From: an uncultured Anaerolineales bacterium
GTDB taxonomy: Bacteria > Chloroflexota > Anaerolineae > Anaerolineales > UBA6663
Direction of reading: 5' to 3'
Length of the DNA: 10,466 nt
Assembly: GCA_937952305.1 (NCBI GenBank)
Contig: CALFZO010000133.1
Coordinates: 1-10,466 of the forward strand
The position numbers were made by a program, and so were the translations under genes. Position 1 is the first letter of the stretch, and every line of letters starts with the position of its first letter. Positions 1 through 6,362 of this stretch are shown in pieces. The notes below the pieces were generated by a model that searched no databases, was not told the DNA's origin, and saw only the letters and a list, made by a program, of their open reading frames with translations.

Positions 1-80
1 AAGGAGGCGTCGATCGAGACAAATCAGCTGAGCGACCGGTCCCTTGGAACGACTGAAGCCAACCACCGCCTTTATTCAAT

Positions 81-86
81 GGAGGA
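81..86 (+). promoter_or_regulatory. Shine-Dalgarno that fixes the start of the binding-protein gene
   Basis: GGAGGA lies 4 nt before the ATG at 91. A second in-frame ATG at 79 overlaps this motif and has no ribosome site of its own. The same GGAGGA-CC spacing recurs before coxL at 6861-6866, which supports the start at 91. The frame is open to the window edge upstream, but the lipoprotein signal peptide begins only after 91. I see no convincing promoter in 1-80. Confidence 0.75.
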
Positions 87-90
87 CCAG

Positions 91-1452
91 ATGTCCCGAC
101 AGACCCGAATGCGTATAGCGCTGACTTTGTTGCTGGTGGGTGCGACAGCCTGTTCGCCCCTGGCCACAGCGCAACCGACTGCGGCGCCCGCCACCCAATC
201 GGTCAAGGAAGACGTGACGCTGACGATGTGGTTCATGGGCGCCGATATCCCCGCCCAAAAAGAGTTCAGCGCCGCCGCTGCCAAGAAGTTTGAGGAGGCC
301 ACCGGCATCGCGATCGTCGCCGAAACCGTCAGTTGGGGCGACGCGACCAAGAAGCTCACGACGGCCATCGCCGCTGGGGAGGGGCCCGACGTCACCATGC
401 TGGGCAGCGGCGATGTCGCCTACTACTACCAAAACCTGCTCGATCTGACGGATGAATTCGGCAAGACCCTGCCGCCCACGGCCGACTTCGTCGCCGGAGC
501 GTTCGACGGCAACACCTACGCCAACAGCACTTACGCGATCCCATACATGGCCCAGTTCCGCGGTCAGGCCTATCGCCAGGACCTGTGGAGCGAGGCCGGC
601 TACCCGGACGGACCGACCACCTGGACGGAGTGGCGCGCCGGCGCGCTGAAGATCAAGGCGGCGCATCCGGAGCTCGACTCTGTTCTGGGCATGCGCGGCC
701 AGGGCGTCGAGCAGTACGCCGTCTCCTTGATGTGGCAGAACTGCAGCGACATGATCTCGGAGGACGGTCAGACGGCGACGTTCAACCACCCGAACAGCGT
801 GGAGGCGATCAAGTTCTTCGCCGATATGGTGGCGGTTGACGGGGTGTTCGATCTCAAGAACTCCGAATGGGCGATCGCCGATGTCGGCTCGCGCTGGTGG
901 GACGGGAAACTCGCCTGGACCTGGATCAGCAATACCTGGGTGCAGTACGGAAAGCCGGAGCAGATCGCCGCGCTGCAGGCGCAGGTGGGTTACGCCCCGT
1001 CGCTGATTGGCAACCAGGGTTGCCAGCGCATGTTCAGCGCCATCAACGGCATGGGCATCTTCAAGTGGACCCAACACCCCGAGGCCGCCAAGCAGTGGCT
1101 CGCGTTCCTGTTGCAGCCGGAGATGCAGGCGCTGTACTACGAACTCCTCGGGCATCTGCCTGTTGTGACGAACGCCTATGCCATCGAGGGTGTCCAGGAC
1201 CTGGGCGCCACGAACTGGCTGCCGCTGGCGCAGTTCAACAAGCCGTACACCCTTCACCCGGCGACCTCGGAAGTCGCGCTGCTGCTCGGCAAGATCATCC
1301 CGTCGATCTACGCCGCGGTCATCGACAAGAGCTACACCGACACGACGGTTCAGCAGATCCTGGACGACTTGAACGCCCAGGCCCAGGCGGCGCTGGATAG
1401 GAACCCGCCGCCGCCCGGCTACAGCAACCCGTGGCCTAAACCCGTGAAGTAA
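91..1452 (+). CDS. CUT1-family ABC sugar-binding lipoprotein (extracellular solute-binding protein family 1)
   Basis: The product captures a sugar outside the membrane and delivers it to the permease encoded next. From the ATG at 91 it has 453 residues. Residues 1-20 form a signal peptide (Arg-rich start, hydrophobic core IALTLLLVGATA) ending in a lipobox at Cys21. An A/T/P/Q-rich tether follows, and the mature domain begins near the TLTMWFMG strand. Family features include the early FEEATGI helix region, the GEGPDVTML segment, AIPYMAQFRGQAY with DLWSEAGYPDGPTTWTEW, and an aromatic-rich C-terminal half with many Trp, usual for oligosaccharide binders. The length is normal for the family. It is the first visible gene of a carbohydrate cluster (permease, GH3 enzyme, beta-phosphoglucomutase). 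The ligand cannot be read from sequence; the mutase next door hints at an alpha-glucoside, but that is inference. Confidence 0.92.
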   Translation: MSRQTRMRIALTLLLVGATACSPLATAQPTAAPATQSVKEDVTLTMWFMGADIPAQKEFSAAAAKKFEEATGIAIVAETVSWGDATKKLTTAIAAGEGPDVTMLGSGDVAYYYQNLLDLTDEFGKTLPPTADFVAGAFDGNTYANSTYAIPYMAQFRGQAYRQDLWSEAGYPDGPTTWTEWRAGALKIKAAHPELDSVLGMRGQGVEQYAVSLMWQNCSDMISEDGQTATFNHPNSVEAIKFFADMVAVDGVFDLKNSEWAIADVGSRWWDGKLAWTWISNTWVQYGKPEQIAALQAQVGYAPSLIGNQGCQRMFSAINGMGIFKWTQHPEAAKQWLAFLLQPEMQALYYELLGHLPVVTNAYAIEGVQDLGATNWLPLAQFNKPYTLHPATSEVALLLGKIIPSIYAAVIDKSYTDTTVQQILDDLNAQAQAALDRNPPPPGYSNPWPKPVK

Positions 1453-1465
1453 GCCCGCTCACTGT

Positions 1466-1503
1466 CTGAGGCGGGGTCGAGGCTTGTGGCGACCCCGCCT
1501 CAG
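1466..1503 (+). repeat. Perfect 14-bp inverted repeat (stem-loop) between binding-protein and permease genes
   Basis: CTGAGGCGGGGTCG at 1466-1479 is exactly complementary to CGACCCCGCCTCAG at 1490-1503, with a 10-nt loop (aggcttgtgg). It starts 14 nt after the stop of the binding-protein gene. No T-tract follows, so it is not a classic intrinsic terminator. Position and strength suggest a 3'-end mRNA stabiliser or partial attenuator that lets binding protein be made in excess over permease, as known for other binding-protein-dependent operons. The function here is inferred. Confidence 0.8.
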
Positions 1504-1557
1504 TCGCCTGCCACCGCTGCACCCGGCCCGCACTTGCCGGCGAAGGGAAGGCTGTCC

Positions 1558-3576
1558 ATGACCACATCGACCGCGCCGATCGCCAAACGTGACCTCGGCT
1601 CACGCGGAGGTCTGCTCGGCGCTTTCCAGCGAGCCTGGTATCGTCACCGCTTTGCTTACGGCATGCTAACGCCGGCGGTCCTGGCGATGATCATCGTTCT
1701 GTTCATCCCCATGGCTTGGGGCGTGATGATCAGTTTTCGCAGCTACAACAAAGCGACGCTCAGTCTGCCAATCTGGGACGTGCCCTTCGTCGGAGCTGAC
1801 CAGTACGCCCGGTCGCTCCAGAGCATGGACCTGGATTTCATGCGCTCCCTGCAGGTAACGGTGTCGTTTGTAGTCCTCACGCTGCTGCTGAGCGTCGTCC
1901 TGGGCCTAGGCGCGGCGCTGGTGGGCAACAGCAAGTTCCCGGGGCAGACGGTCTTCCGCGGGGTCATGCTGATCCCGTTCATCCTGCCCGCCGTCGTTTC
2001 GCTGACCACGTTCCGGTTCATGCTGCTGAGCGACGGGATCATCAATACCACCCTGAGGCAGCTGGGGCTCATCCGCGAGCCGGTGTTCTGGCTGGTCGGC
2101 GCCAACTCCTTCTGGGCGATCGTCATCGGCGCGGTCTGGACGCGGTTCCCGCTCTTCTTTCTGACGTTCCTGGCGGCGCTACAGACGATCCCGGCTGACC
2201 TGTACGAGGCGGCCGAGCTCGACGGGGCCAACCGCTGGCAGCAGTTCCGTTTTATCACCGTGCCCTACCTGCGGGGCATCGGCACCATCATCATCTTGCT
2301 CACAGTGCTGTGGGCGTACAACAACTACCTGATCCCGTTCGTCATGCTGGGCGGCGGTTACTATCAAGTGCCTCCGCCGGCGGCCCTGCTATCGGTCGAC
2401 ATCCTGCGGGAGTCGTTTACGAACCTCAACTTCTCCTACGGCGCGGCACAATCCGTGATCATGACGGCCCTGGCCCTCGGGTTCGTGATTGTCTATCTGG
2501 GCTGGACCCAGCCGCGCGAGATCGACGAAGCCGCGCCCGCCCAGCCGCGCGCGGGCCGGGGGATGAGAGCCGTGGGCCTGGGCGTCACGCTGCTGCTGGC
2601 GCTCGGCCTGGCGGCGCTGCTGGGTGAGCACCTGCTCAAGATCCTGGCCGTCACGGCCGGGCTCGGGCTGGTGGGGCTCGCGCTCCGGCTGGCGCTGGCG
2701 GCCGGCGACCGGCTGGTTGTGCGCGTCCTCCAGTATCTCGGATTGGGCCTGTTTCTCGCGATCGTCCTTTTCCCGGTGTACTGGCTGGTCATCTCCTCGC
2801 TCAAGAGCGAGTCCGAAATCCGCCAGGCCACCTGGTTCCCGTCCGTTATCGAGTGGAGCAATTACGTGAAGGTCTGGGATCAGGCGCCGCTGGGCCAATT
2901 TTTCGGCAACAGCATCCTGGTCTCCACTGCGGCCATGCTGCTCTCGGTGCTGTGCGCGACGCTGGCGGGCTATGCCTTCAGCCGGTACCGCTTCCCCGGG
3001 CGCAGCCCTTTCGGCGTCGGCGTCTTGGCGGCGCAGGCGTTTCCGCATGTGTTGTTCCTGCTGCCGTACTTCCTGATCTTCTCGTCGTTGCAGCGCACAC
3101 CGCTTTTTCGCGACCTCCTGGGGCTCAAGTTCATCGGCCAGGACGTGTACTGGGGCAACATCCTGCTTCTGGTTCTGACGTACACGGCCTTCGTCCTGCC
3201 GTTCACCCTGTGGCTGATCCGCGGATTCACCGACAGCCTGCCGCGCGACCTCGAGGAGTCCGCCGAGGTGGACGGCGCCAGCCGCCTGCAGACGCTGTGG
3301 CAGATCGTGCTGCCGATGGCGTTGCCAGGCATTGCGACGGTCGCGATCCTGGCCTTCAACCAGGGTTGGAACGAGGTGCTCTTTTCCTCGGTCCTGACCA
3401 ATCAGTCGACGCGCACACTGGCCCTGGGCATCCAGGACTATCGCACCGATCTCGATGTGCTGTGGGGGTTAACGATGGCGGCCGGCGTCTTGATCTCGAC
3501 TCCGGTGGTCGTCTTTTTCACGGCGCTGCAGCGGTATCTGGTGTCAGGCCTGACGGCCGGCGCGATCAAGGGCTGA
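1558..3576 (+). CDS. Fused MalF-MalG-type ABC sugar permease (two transmembrane subunits in one polypeptide)
   Basis: One 672-residue protein forms both membrane halves of a CUT1 sugar importer. Residues about 20-320 are a MalF-like permease: a first TM near FAYGMLTPAVLAMIIVLFIP, then a BPD_transp_1 domain whose EAA loop begins at Glu217 (EAAELDGANRWQQF). Residues about 390-672 are a MalG-like permease: a first TM at LGLFLAIVLFPVYWLVISS, the SLKSESEI segment, and a second EAA loop at Glu567 (ESAEVDGASRLQTL). Both EAA loops are intact, so both ATPase docking sites are predicted. The joining stretch (about 320-390) holds a polar Pro/Arg-rich linker and two extra hydrophobic segments. The ATG at 1558 is preferred because GGGAAGG lies 6 nt upstream; a GTG at 1486 would begin inside the stem-loop and add a Pro-rich tail of low plausibility. 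No ATPase gene accompanies it. Confidence 0.9.
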   Translation: MTTSTAPIAKRDLGSRGGLLGAFQRAWYRHRFAYGMLTPAVLAMIIVLFIPMAWGVMISFRSYNKATLSLPIWDVPFVGADQYARSLQSMDLDFMRSLQVTVSFVVLTLLLSVVLGLGAALVGNSKFPGQTVFRGVMLIPFILPAVVSLTTFRFMLLSDGIINTTLRQLGLIREPVFWLVGANSFWAIVIGAVWTRFPLFFLTFLAALQTIPADLYEAAELDGANRWQQFRFITVPYLRGIGTIIILLTVLWAYNNYLIPFVMLGGGYYQVPPPAALLSVDILRESFTNLNFSYGAAQSVIMTALALGFVIVYLGWTQPREIDEAAPAQPRAGRGMRAVGLGVTLLLALGLAALLGEHLLKILAVTAGLGLVGLALRLALAAGDRLVVRVLQYLGLGLFLAIVLFPVYWLVISSLKSESEIRQATWFPSVIEWSNYVKVWDQAPLGQFFGNSILVSTAAMLLSVLCATLAGYAFSRYRFPGRSPFGVGVLAAQAFPHVLFLLPYFLIFSSLQRTPLFRDLLGLKFIGQDVYWGNILLLVLTYTAFVLPFTLWLIRGFTDSLPRDLEESAEVDGASRLQTLWQIVLPMALPGIATVAILAFNQGWNEVLFSSVLTNQSTRTLALGIQDYRTDLDVLWGLTMAAGVLISTPVVVFFTALQRYLVSGLTAGAIKG

Positions 3577-3631
3577 GCGGCGATGTCCGAACCAGCCGCG
3601 GCGACGTGACAGGCCAATAGGAGCTCTCGTT

Positions 3632-5227
3632 ATGCGACCCCTCAATTTGAGCGACTTGTCGGTGGAACAGAAAATCGGGCAGATGCTGCTGGCGCGTCCG
3701 CCGATCAACAAGACAGACCGGGACTTCATTCACGGGTTGATCAAGGACAGAGCGCTGGGCGGTATCCATGCGACGGCGCGCTTTCGGCGCTTCGATACCG
3801 ATCTCGAGGGCGATGAGCTCGACGAGATCAGGTCCTACCACGCGCTGGCCGAATATCCGATCCTGGTCTGTGAGGACATGGAGTTCGGATACGCGCGCGG
3901 CAAGATCCAGCTGCCGCCGCCTCTGGCAATCGGCAGCGCCGACTCTGAAGGGCTGGCGTATGAGTTCGCGAAGCTGACCGCCATTGAAGCCAGGGCCGCT
4001 GGCTACAACACGATCTTTGGACCGCTGTTCGACGTCGCCATGAATCCGCGCTCGAGCTGCCTGGGGCCCCGCGCTTTCGGCGGAGACGTCGAACTGGTGG
4101 CGCGCATGGCGACGGCGGCCGTCAGAGGGTATCAGGACCAGGGCCTGGTGGTCACGGCTAAGCATTACCCGGGTTTTGGCGAGTCGCATGTCGACTCGCA
4201 CCTGGGCATGCTCTATCTGAACGGCGATGAGGACAGCCTCGTGCAAAGGGAGCTGGTCCCTTACCTCCGGGCCATGCAAGCCGCAGATCTTTCCGCCGTT
4301 ATGGTCGGGCACATCATGGTCCCCAAGGTGGATGGCCAATTCCCGGCCTCGCTGTCGCCCAAGTTGATCGGCCTGCTGCGGCGGATCGGCTTTGGCGGCC
4401 TCATCCTGACGGACTCGTTCTCGATGGTGGGCGTCACCAATCGCTTCGGGCTCGAGGAATGTCATCGCCGGGCGATGGCTGCCGGCAACGACATGGTCAT
4501 GACCAATTACCGGATCGGGGCCCGGGCCGCCTACGAGTTCATGCTCAAGGCGTTTCGGGACGGATGCGTCTCGGAGGAGCAAATCAATGCAGCGGCAGCG
4601 CACGTGATCGCGGCTCAGAACCGAACGCTGCGTCCGCCGACCCAAACGACGGTCACGCCGGCGGATTTCGACACTGCCGCTGAGATGGCCAGGCGCGCGA
4701 TTGCTGTGGAGCTGCGCCAAGTGGAACACGCGGCCATCGACGTAGCCGGGCAGCACCTTTTCATCATCGAGCAGGGCAATCCCTTCATCCATCCCGAGTC
4801 GGGCGCGCTTTACCACGAGCGCCATGGGCTGAACACGGCCGTGGATTTGTTGAGGGAGAAGTTCACCCGATCGAGCTTCATAAAGATCGATGAGTTTCCG
4901 AGCAAGGCGGAGATGGAGCATGTCTTGAACGCGACCATCCCGTACAGCAGCGTCGTCCTGGTCGCCTTCAACCGATCGGTGTCATACATGGGGTCCTCAG
5001 ACCTGACCGGTCGGCTGCTGGCCTTGATCGAAGCGCTCTCGCACAAGCTGAGCGCCGTCGTCTTGTTCGGGAACCCCTATGCTGCCCGGCAACTGGTTCC
5101 GCTGCCCAGGTTGATCTATGGCTTTGACAATGCGCTCTGCCAGCGCTACGCCGTCCTGACCCTGACCGGAGAGCATCAGCCGGTCGGGCGCCTGCCCCTC
5201 AAGGTCGAGGCGTTGGCGGGCAGTTGA
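3632..5227 (+). CDS. Glycoside hydrolase family 3, NagZ-type (beta-N-acetylhexosaminidase or phosphorylase-like)
   Basis: This is a 531-residue cytoplasmic enzyme with no signal peptide, so it probably acts on sugars already imported by the upstream transporter. Residues about 8-335 are the GH3 TIM-barrel, starting at LSVEQKIGQMLLARP. KHYPGFGESHVDSH spans 177-190 and contains the Asp-Ser-His element (188-190) that in NagZ-like enzymes supplies the His acid/base. LILTDSFSM places the likely nucleophile at Asp261. Residues about 355-531 form an alpha/beta C-terminal domain of GH3 type, and AYRGAGR-like or secreted modules are absent. AGGAG at 3619-3623 lies 8 nt before the start. The gene sits 55 nt after the permease stop, so co-transcription is likely. 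Oddities are GFG in place of the common GHG in the His-loop region, and Ser after the nucleophile where NagZ usually has Asp. Substrate specificity is uncertain; beta-glucosidase is the main alternative. Confidence 0.85.
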   Translation: MRPLNLSDLSVEQKIGQMLLARPPINKTDRDFIHGLIKDRALGGIHATARFRRFDTDLEGDELDEIRSYHALAEYPILVCEDMEFGYARGKIQLPPPLAIGSADSEGLAYEFAKLTAIEARAAGYNTIFGPLFDVAMNPRSSCLGPRAFGGDVELVARMATAAVRGYQDQGLVVTAKHYPGFGESHVDSHLGMLYLNGDEDSLVQRELVPYLRAMQAADLSAVMVGHIMVPKVDGQFPASLSPKLIGLLRRIGFGGLILTDSFSMVGVTNRFGLEECHRRAMAAGNDMVMTNYRIGARAAYEFMLKAFRDGCVSEEQINAAAAHVIAAQNRTLRPPTQTTVTPADFDTAAEMARRAIAVELRQVEHAAIDVAGQHLFIIEQGNPFIHPESGALYHERHGLNTAVDLLREKFTRSSFIKIDEFPSKAEMEHVLNATIPYSSVVLVAFNRSVSYMGSSDLTGRLLALIEALSHKLSAVVLFGNPYAARQLVPLPRLIYGFDNALCQRYAVLTLTGEHQPVGRLPLKVEALAGS

Positions 5228-5305
5228 GCGAGACGCGGAGCGATAGGAAACGCGCACACTTCGGGCTGCCTCCGCCGAGCGGGCTCCGGGAAACCGCCTG
5301 ACGCG

Positions 5306-5340
5306 CCGGCCGGCTGCGCATCTTCGGCGCGCCGGGCCGG
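5306..5340 (+). other. GC-rich imperfect stem-loop in the GH3-pgmB gap
   Basis: The 171-bp gap 5228-5398 contains nested complementary arms: CCGGCC/GGCCGG, then GGC/GCC, then GCGC/GCGC around the 7-nt loop ATCTTCG, with one bulged base on each side. No T-tract follows. In DNA this GC-rich such pairing can arise by chance. It may act as an RNA processing or stabilising element between the two genes. I see no gene or promoter elsewhere in this gap. Confidence 0.4.
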
Positions 5341-5398
5341 GCTGCGGTCGGTGGGATGCCGCCGGTGATCTCCGCCCAGTGAGTTTCAGAGGCTCGCC

Positions 5399-6037
5399 AT
5401 GTTCAAGGCCGTGATTTTTGATCTCGACGGGGTGATCGTCCACACGGACGATCTGCATTATCAAGCCTGGCAGGCGCTGGCTGAGGCATATGGGATTGCG
5501 TTTGATCCCGAAACCAATCACCGGCTGCGCGGTGTCAGCCGGCTGGAAAGCCTGGAGATCATCCTGGAAAAGTATCCCGGCGATCTGGCTCTGCTCGACC
5601 GGGCGGCCATGGCCGAGAAGAAGAATCAGTATTACCGAACTTTGCTGGGCACCTTGTCTCCCCAGGCTGTCGCCGATGATGTTCGCCTGACACTGCGAGT
5701 GCTGCGGAACGCCGGCATAAAGATCGCCATTGGCTCGTCGAGCAAGAATGCCCCGCTCATCCTGGAACGCATCGGCCTGCGGGCGATGTTCGACGCCGTG
5801 AGCGACGGCAATGGCCTCAAGCGGTCAAAGCCGGATCCGGAGGTGTTTCTGAAGGCGGCCTCCCGGCTGGGCTGCGCTGCCGCCGACTGCCTCGTGGTCG
5901 AGGACGCCAACGCCGGCCTGCTGGCCGGCCAGCAGGCCGGCATGAAAACTGTCGCCATTGGGCCCGCGACGCACAGTGGTAGCGCGGATTTCTCTATCGA
6001 CCGCCTGTCCGAGGTTCTGAAAATCTGCGGCTGTTGA
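5399..6037 (+). CDS. pgmB: Beta-phosphoglucomutase (HAD superfamily, subfamily IA)
   Basis: The product converts beta-D-glucose 1-phosphate to glucose 6-phosphate through beta-glucose 1,6-bisphosphate, in the cytoplasm. The 212-residue length is close to the family norm. Motif I is FDLDGVI with nucleophile Asp8 and acid/base Asp10. His20 and the cap-domain GVSRLESL segment (Arg48) match the substrate-specificity loop of characterised beta-PGMs. Motif II is GSSSKNA (Ser114), motif III is Lys144 in KPDPE, and the Mg ligands are Glu168-Asp169 in VVEDANAG. These positions align almost one-for-one with the well-studied Lactococcus enzyme, so the call is firmer than a generic HAD assignment. AGAGG at 5388-5392 supports the ATG. 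It appears to be the last gene of the sugar module. Its substrate is normally produced by inverting alpha-glucoside phosphorylases such as GH65, none of which lies in this window. Confidence 0.9.
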   Translation: MFKAVIFDLDGVIVHTDDLHYQAWQALAEAYGIAFDPETNHRLRGVSRLESLEIILEKYPGDLALLDRAAMAEKKNQYYRTLLGTLSPQAVADDVRLTLRVLRNAGIKIAIGSSSKNAPLILERIGLRAMFDAVSDGNGLKRSKPDPEVFLKAASRLGCAAADCLVVEDANAGLLAGQQAGMKTVAIGPATHSGSADFSIDRLSEVLKICGC

Positions 6038-6041
6038 CCAA

Positions 6042-6056
6042 CGCCCCTGAGGGGCG
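6042..6056 (+). other. Short perfect hairpin just after pgmB
   Basis: CGCCCC and GGGGCG flank a 3-nt TGA loop, 4 nt after the pgmB stop. No U-rich tail follows, so an intrinsic terminator is not well supported. It may mark the 3' end of the sugar transcript by Rho-dependent termination or RNA trimming. The evidence is weak. Confidence 0.35.
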
Positions 6057-6134
6057 GGGAGGTGAGAGATACAGAGCATCAGTTGAAGGGCGGGATGGTC
6101 CACAGTTATTTCACATAAGCTCTCAAACAGGCCC

Positions 6135-6161
6135 TTGATTTCTGATAAATAAGACTATAAT
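6135..6161 (+). promoter_or_regulatory. Sigma70-like promoter for the coxSLM operon
   Basis: A perfect -10 box TATAAT occupies 6156-6161 and a near-consensus -35 TTGATT lies at 6135-6140. Spacing is 15 bp, shorter than the 17-bp optimum. The predicted transcription start is near 6168, giving a leader of about 195 nt before the coxS start codon. The match stands out because it lies in an AT-rich patch within very GC-rich DNA. Confidence 0.55.
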
Positions 6162-6185
6162 TATCCGTGATGTCAGAGAAACATA

Positions 6186-6244
6186 GCGGTGGGCCGCGTT
6201 GAATTATGTCTAATCCGGCTGGACATATCTCATTGATTGACCGC
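6186..6244 (+). ncRNA. Candidate structured leader RNA upstream of coxS
   Basis: GCGGT at 6186-6190 can pair with ACCGC at 6240-6244. This closes a domain containing a hairpin of TATGTCT (6205-6211) with GGACATA (6221-6227), which is six Watson-Crick pairs plus one U-G around a 9-nt loop. ATGTC at 6170-6174 could pair alternatively with GACAT at 6222-6226. I do not recognise it as any named riboswitch, and the pairings are short, so the structure is tentative. Its interest comes from standing between a promoter and a terminator. Confidence 0.3.
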
Positions 6245-6297
6245 ATAGCTCACGAACAATCCCGCGCTTCTGGCGAATTGCTGCATCCGCGTGCCAC

Positions 6298-6341
6298 AAA
6301 GGCTCCGACCGCCGCCTGGCGTTCCGGGGCCTTTTGTTTTT
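6298..6341 (+). terminator. Intrinsic terminator / attenuator immediately before coxS
   Basis: AAAGGCTCCG (6298-6307) pairs with the CGGGGCCTTT arm ending at 6334: ten pairs with one U-G wobble. An inner stem CGCC/GGCG with loop GCCT stacks within it. The T-tract TTTTGTTTTT (6332-6341) follows directly. The structure has the full form of a Rho-independent terminator on the + strand. The T-tract ends only 9 nt before the coxS Shine-Dalgarno, leaving almost no room for a promoter after it, so coxSLM transcripts from upstream must read through. Confidence 0.8.
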
Positions 6342-6350
6342 CATCCCACT

Positions 6351-6355
6351 GGAGG
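6351..6355 (+). promoter_or_regulatory. Shine-Dalgarno that fixes the coxS start
   Basis: GGAGG lies 7 nt before the ATG at 6363. A closer, out-of-frame ATG at 6358 is only 2 nt away and opens a two-codon frame (Met-Arg-stop) overlapping the coxS start. An in-frame GTG at 6291 lies upstream of the terminator and lacks a ribosome site, so 6363 is the supported start. Confidence 0.8.
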
Positions 6356-6362
6356 CCATGCG

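Larger units (their letters stand above)
6038..6362 (+). other. 325-bp regulatory intergenic region between the sugar module and coxSLM
   Basis: No convincing gene lies here. The stretch holds, in order, a small hairpin (6042-6056), a clearly AT-richer segment (about 6095-6260) with a sigma70-like promoter, a structured leader, an intrinsic terminator and the coxS ribosome site. AAGGGC at 6086-6091 and GCCCTT at 6131-6136 are inverted copies flanking the region just before the -35 box, a possible operator or chance. A 70-codon frame from the ATG at 6206 crosses the terminator and the coxS start and shows no protein-like composition, so I do not call it. Confidence 0.7.

Noticed and set aside
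1..7. AAGGAGG, a perfect Shine-Dalgarno-like motif at the window edge
   Set aside because: No ATG, GTG or TTG follows at a usable distance, and the next real start (91) has its own site, so it is probably chance or belongs to sequence outside the window.
44..76. Possible promoter before the binding-protein gene (TTGGAA with TTTATT)
   Set aside because: Spacing of about 21 bp is too long and neither box is close to consensus.
76..1257. Long open frame on the - strand opposite the binding-protein gene
   Set aside because: Arg/Gly/Leu-rich composition typical of the antisense of a GC-rich gene, with no recognisable domain; the + strand gene is certain.
3566..4921. Long open frame on the - strand opposite the GH3 gene
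   Set aside because: Shadow of the GH3 reading frame; low-complexity composition and no family motifs.
6233..6260. Second possible promoter (TTGATT at 6233-6238 with an AACAAT-like -10 box)
   Set aside because: The -10 box is a poor match compared with TATAAT at 6156-6161, and it would still lie upstream of the terminator.
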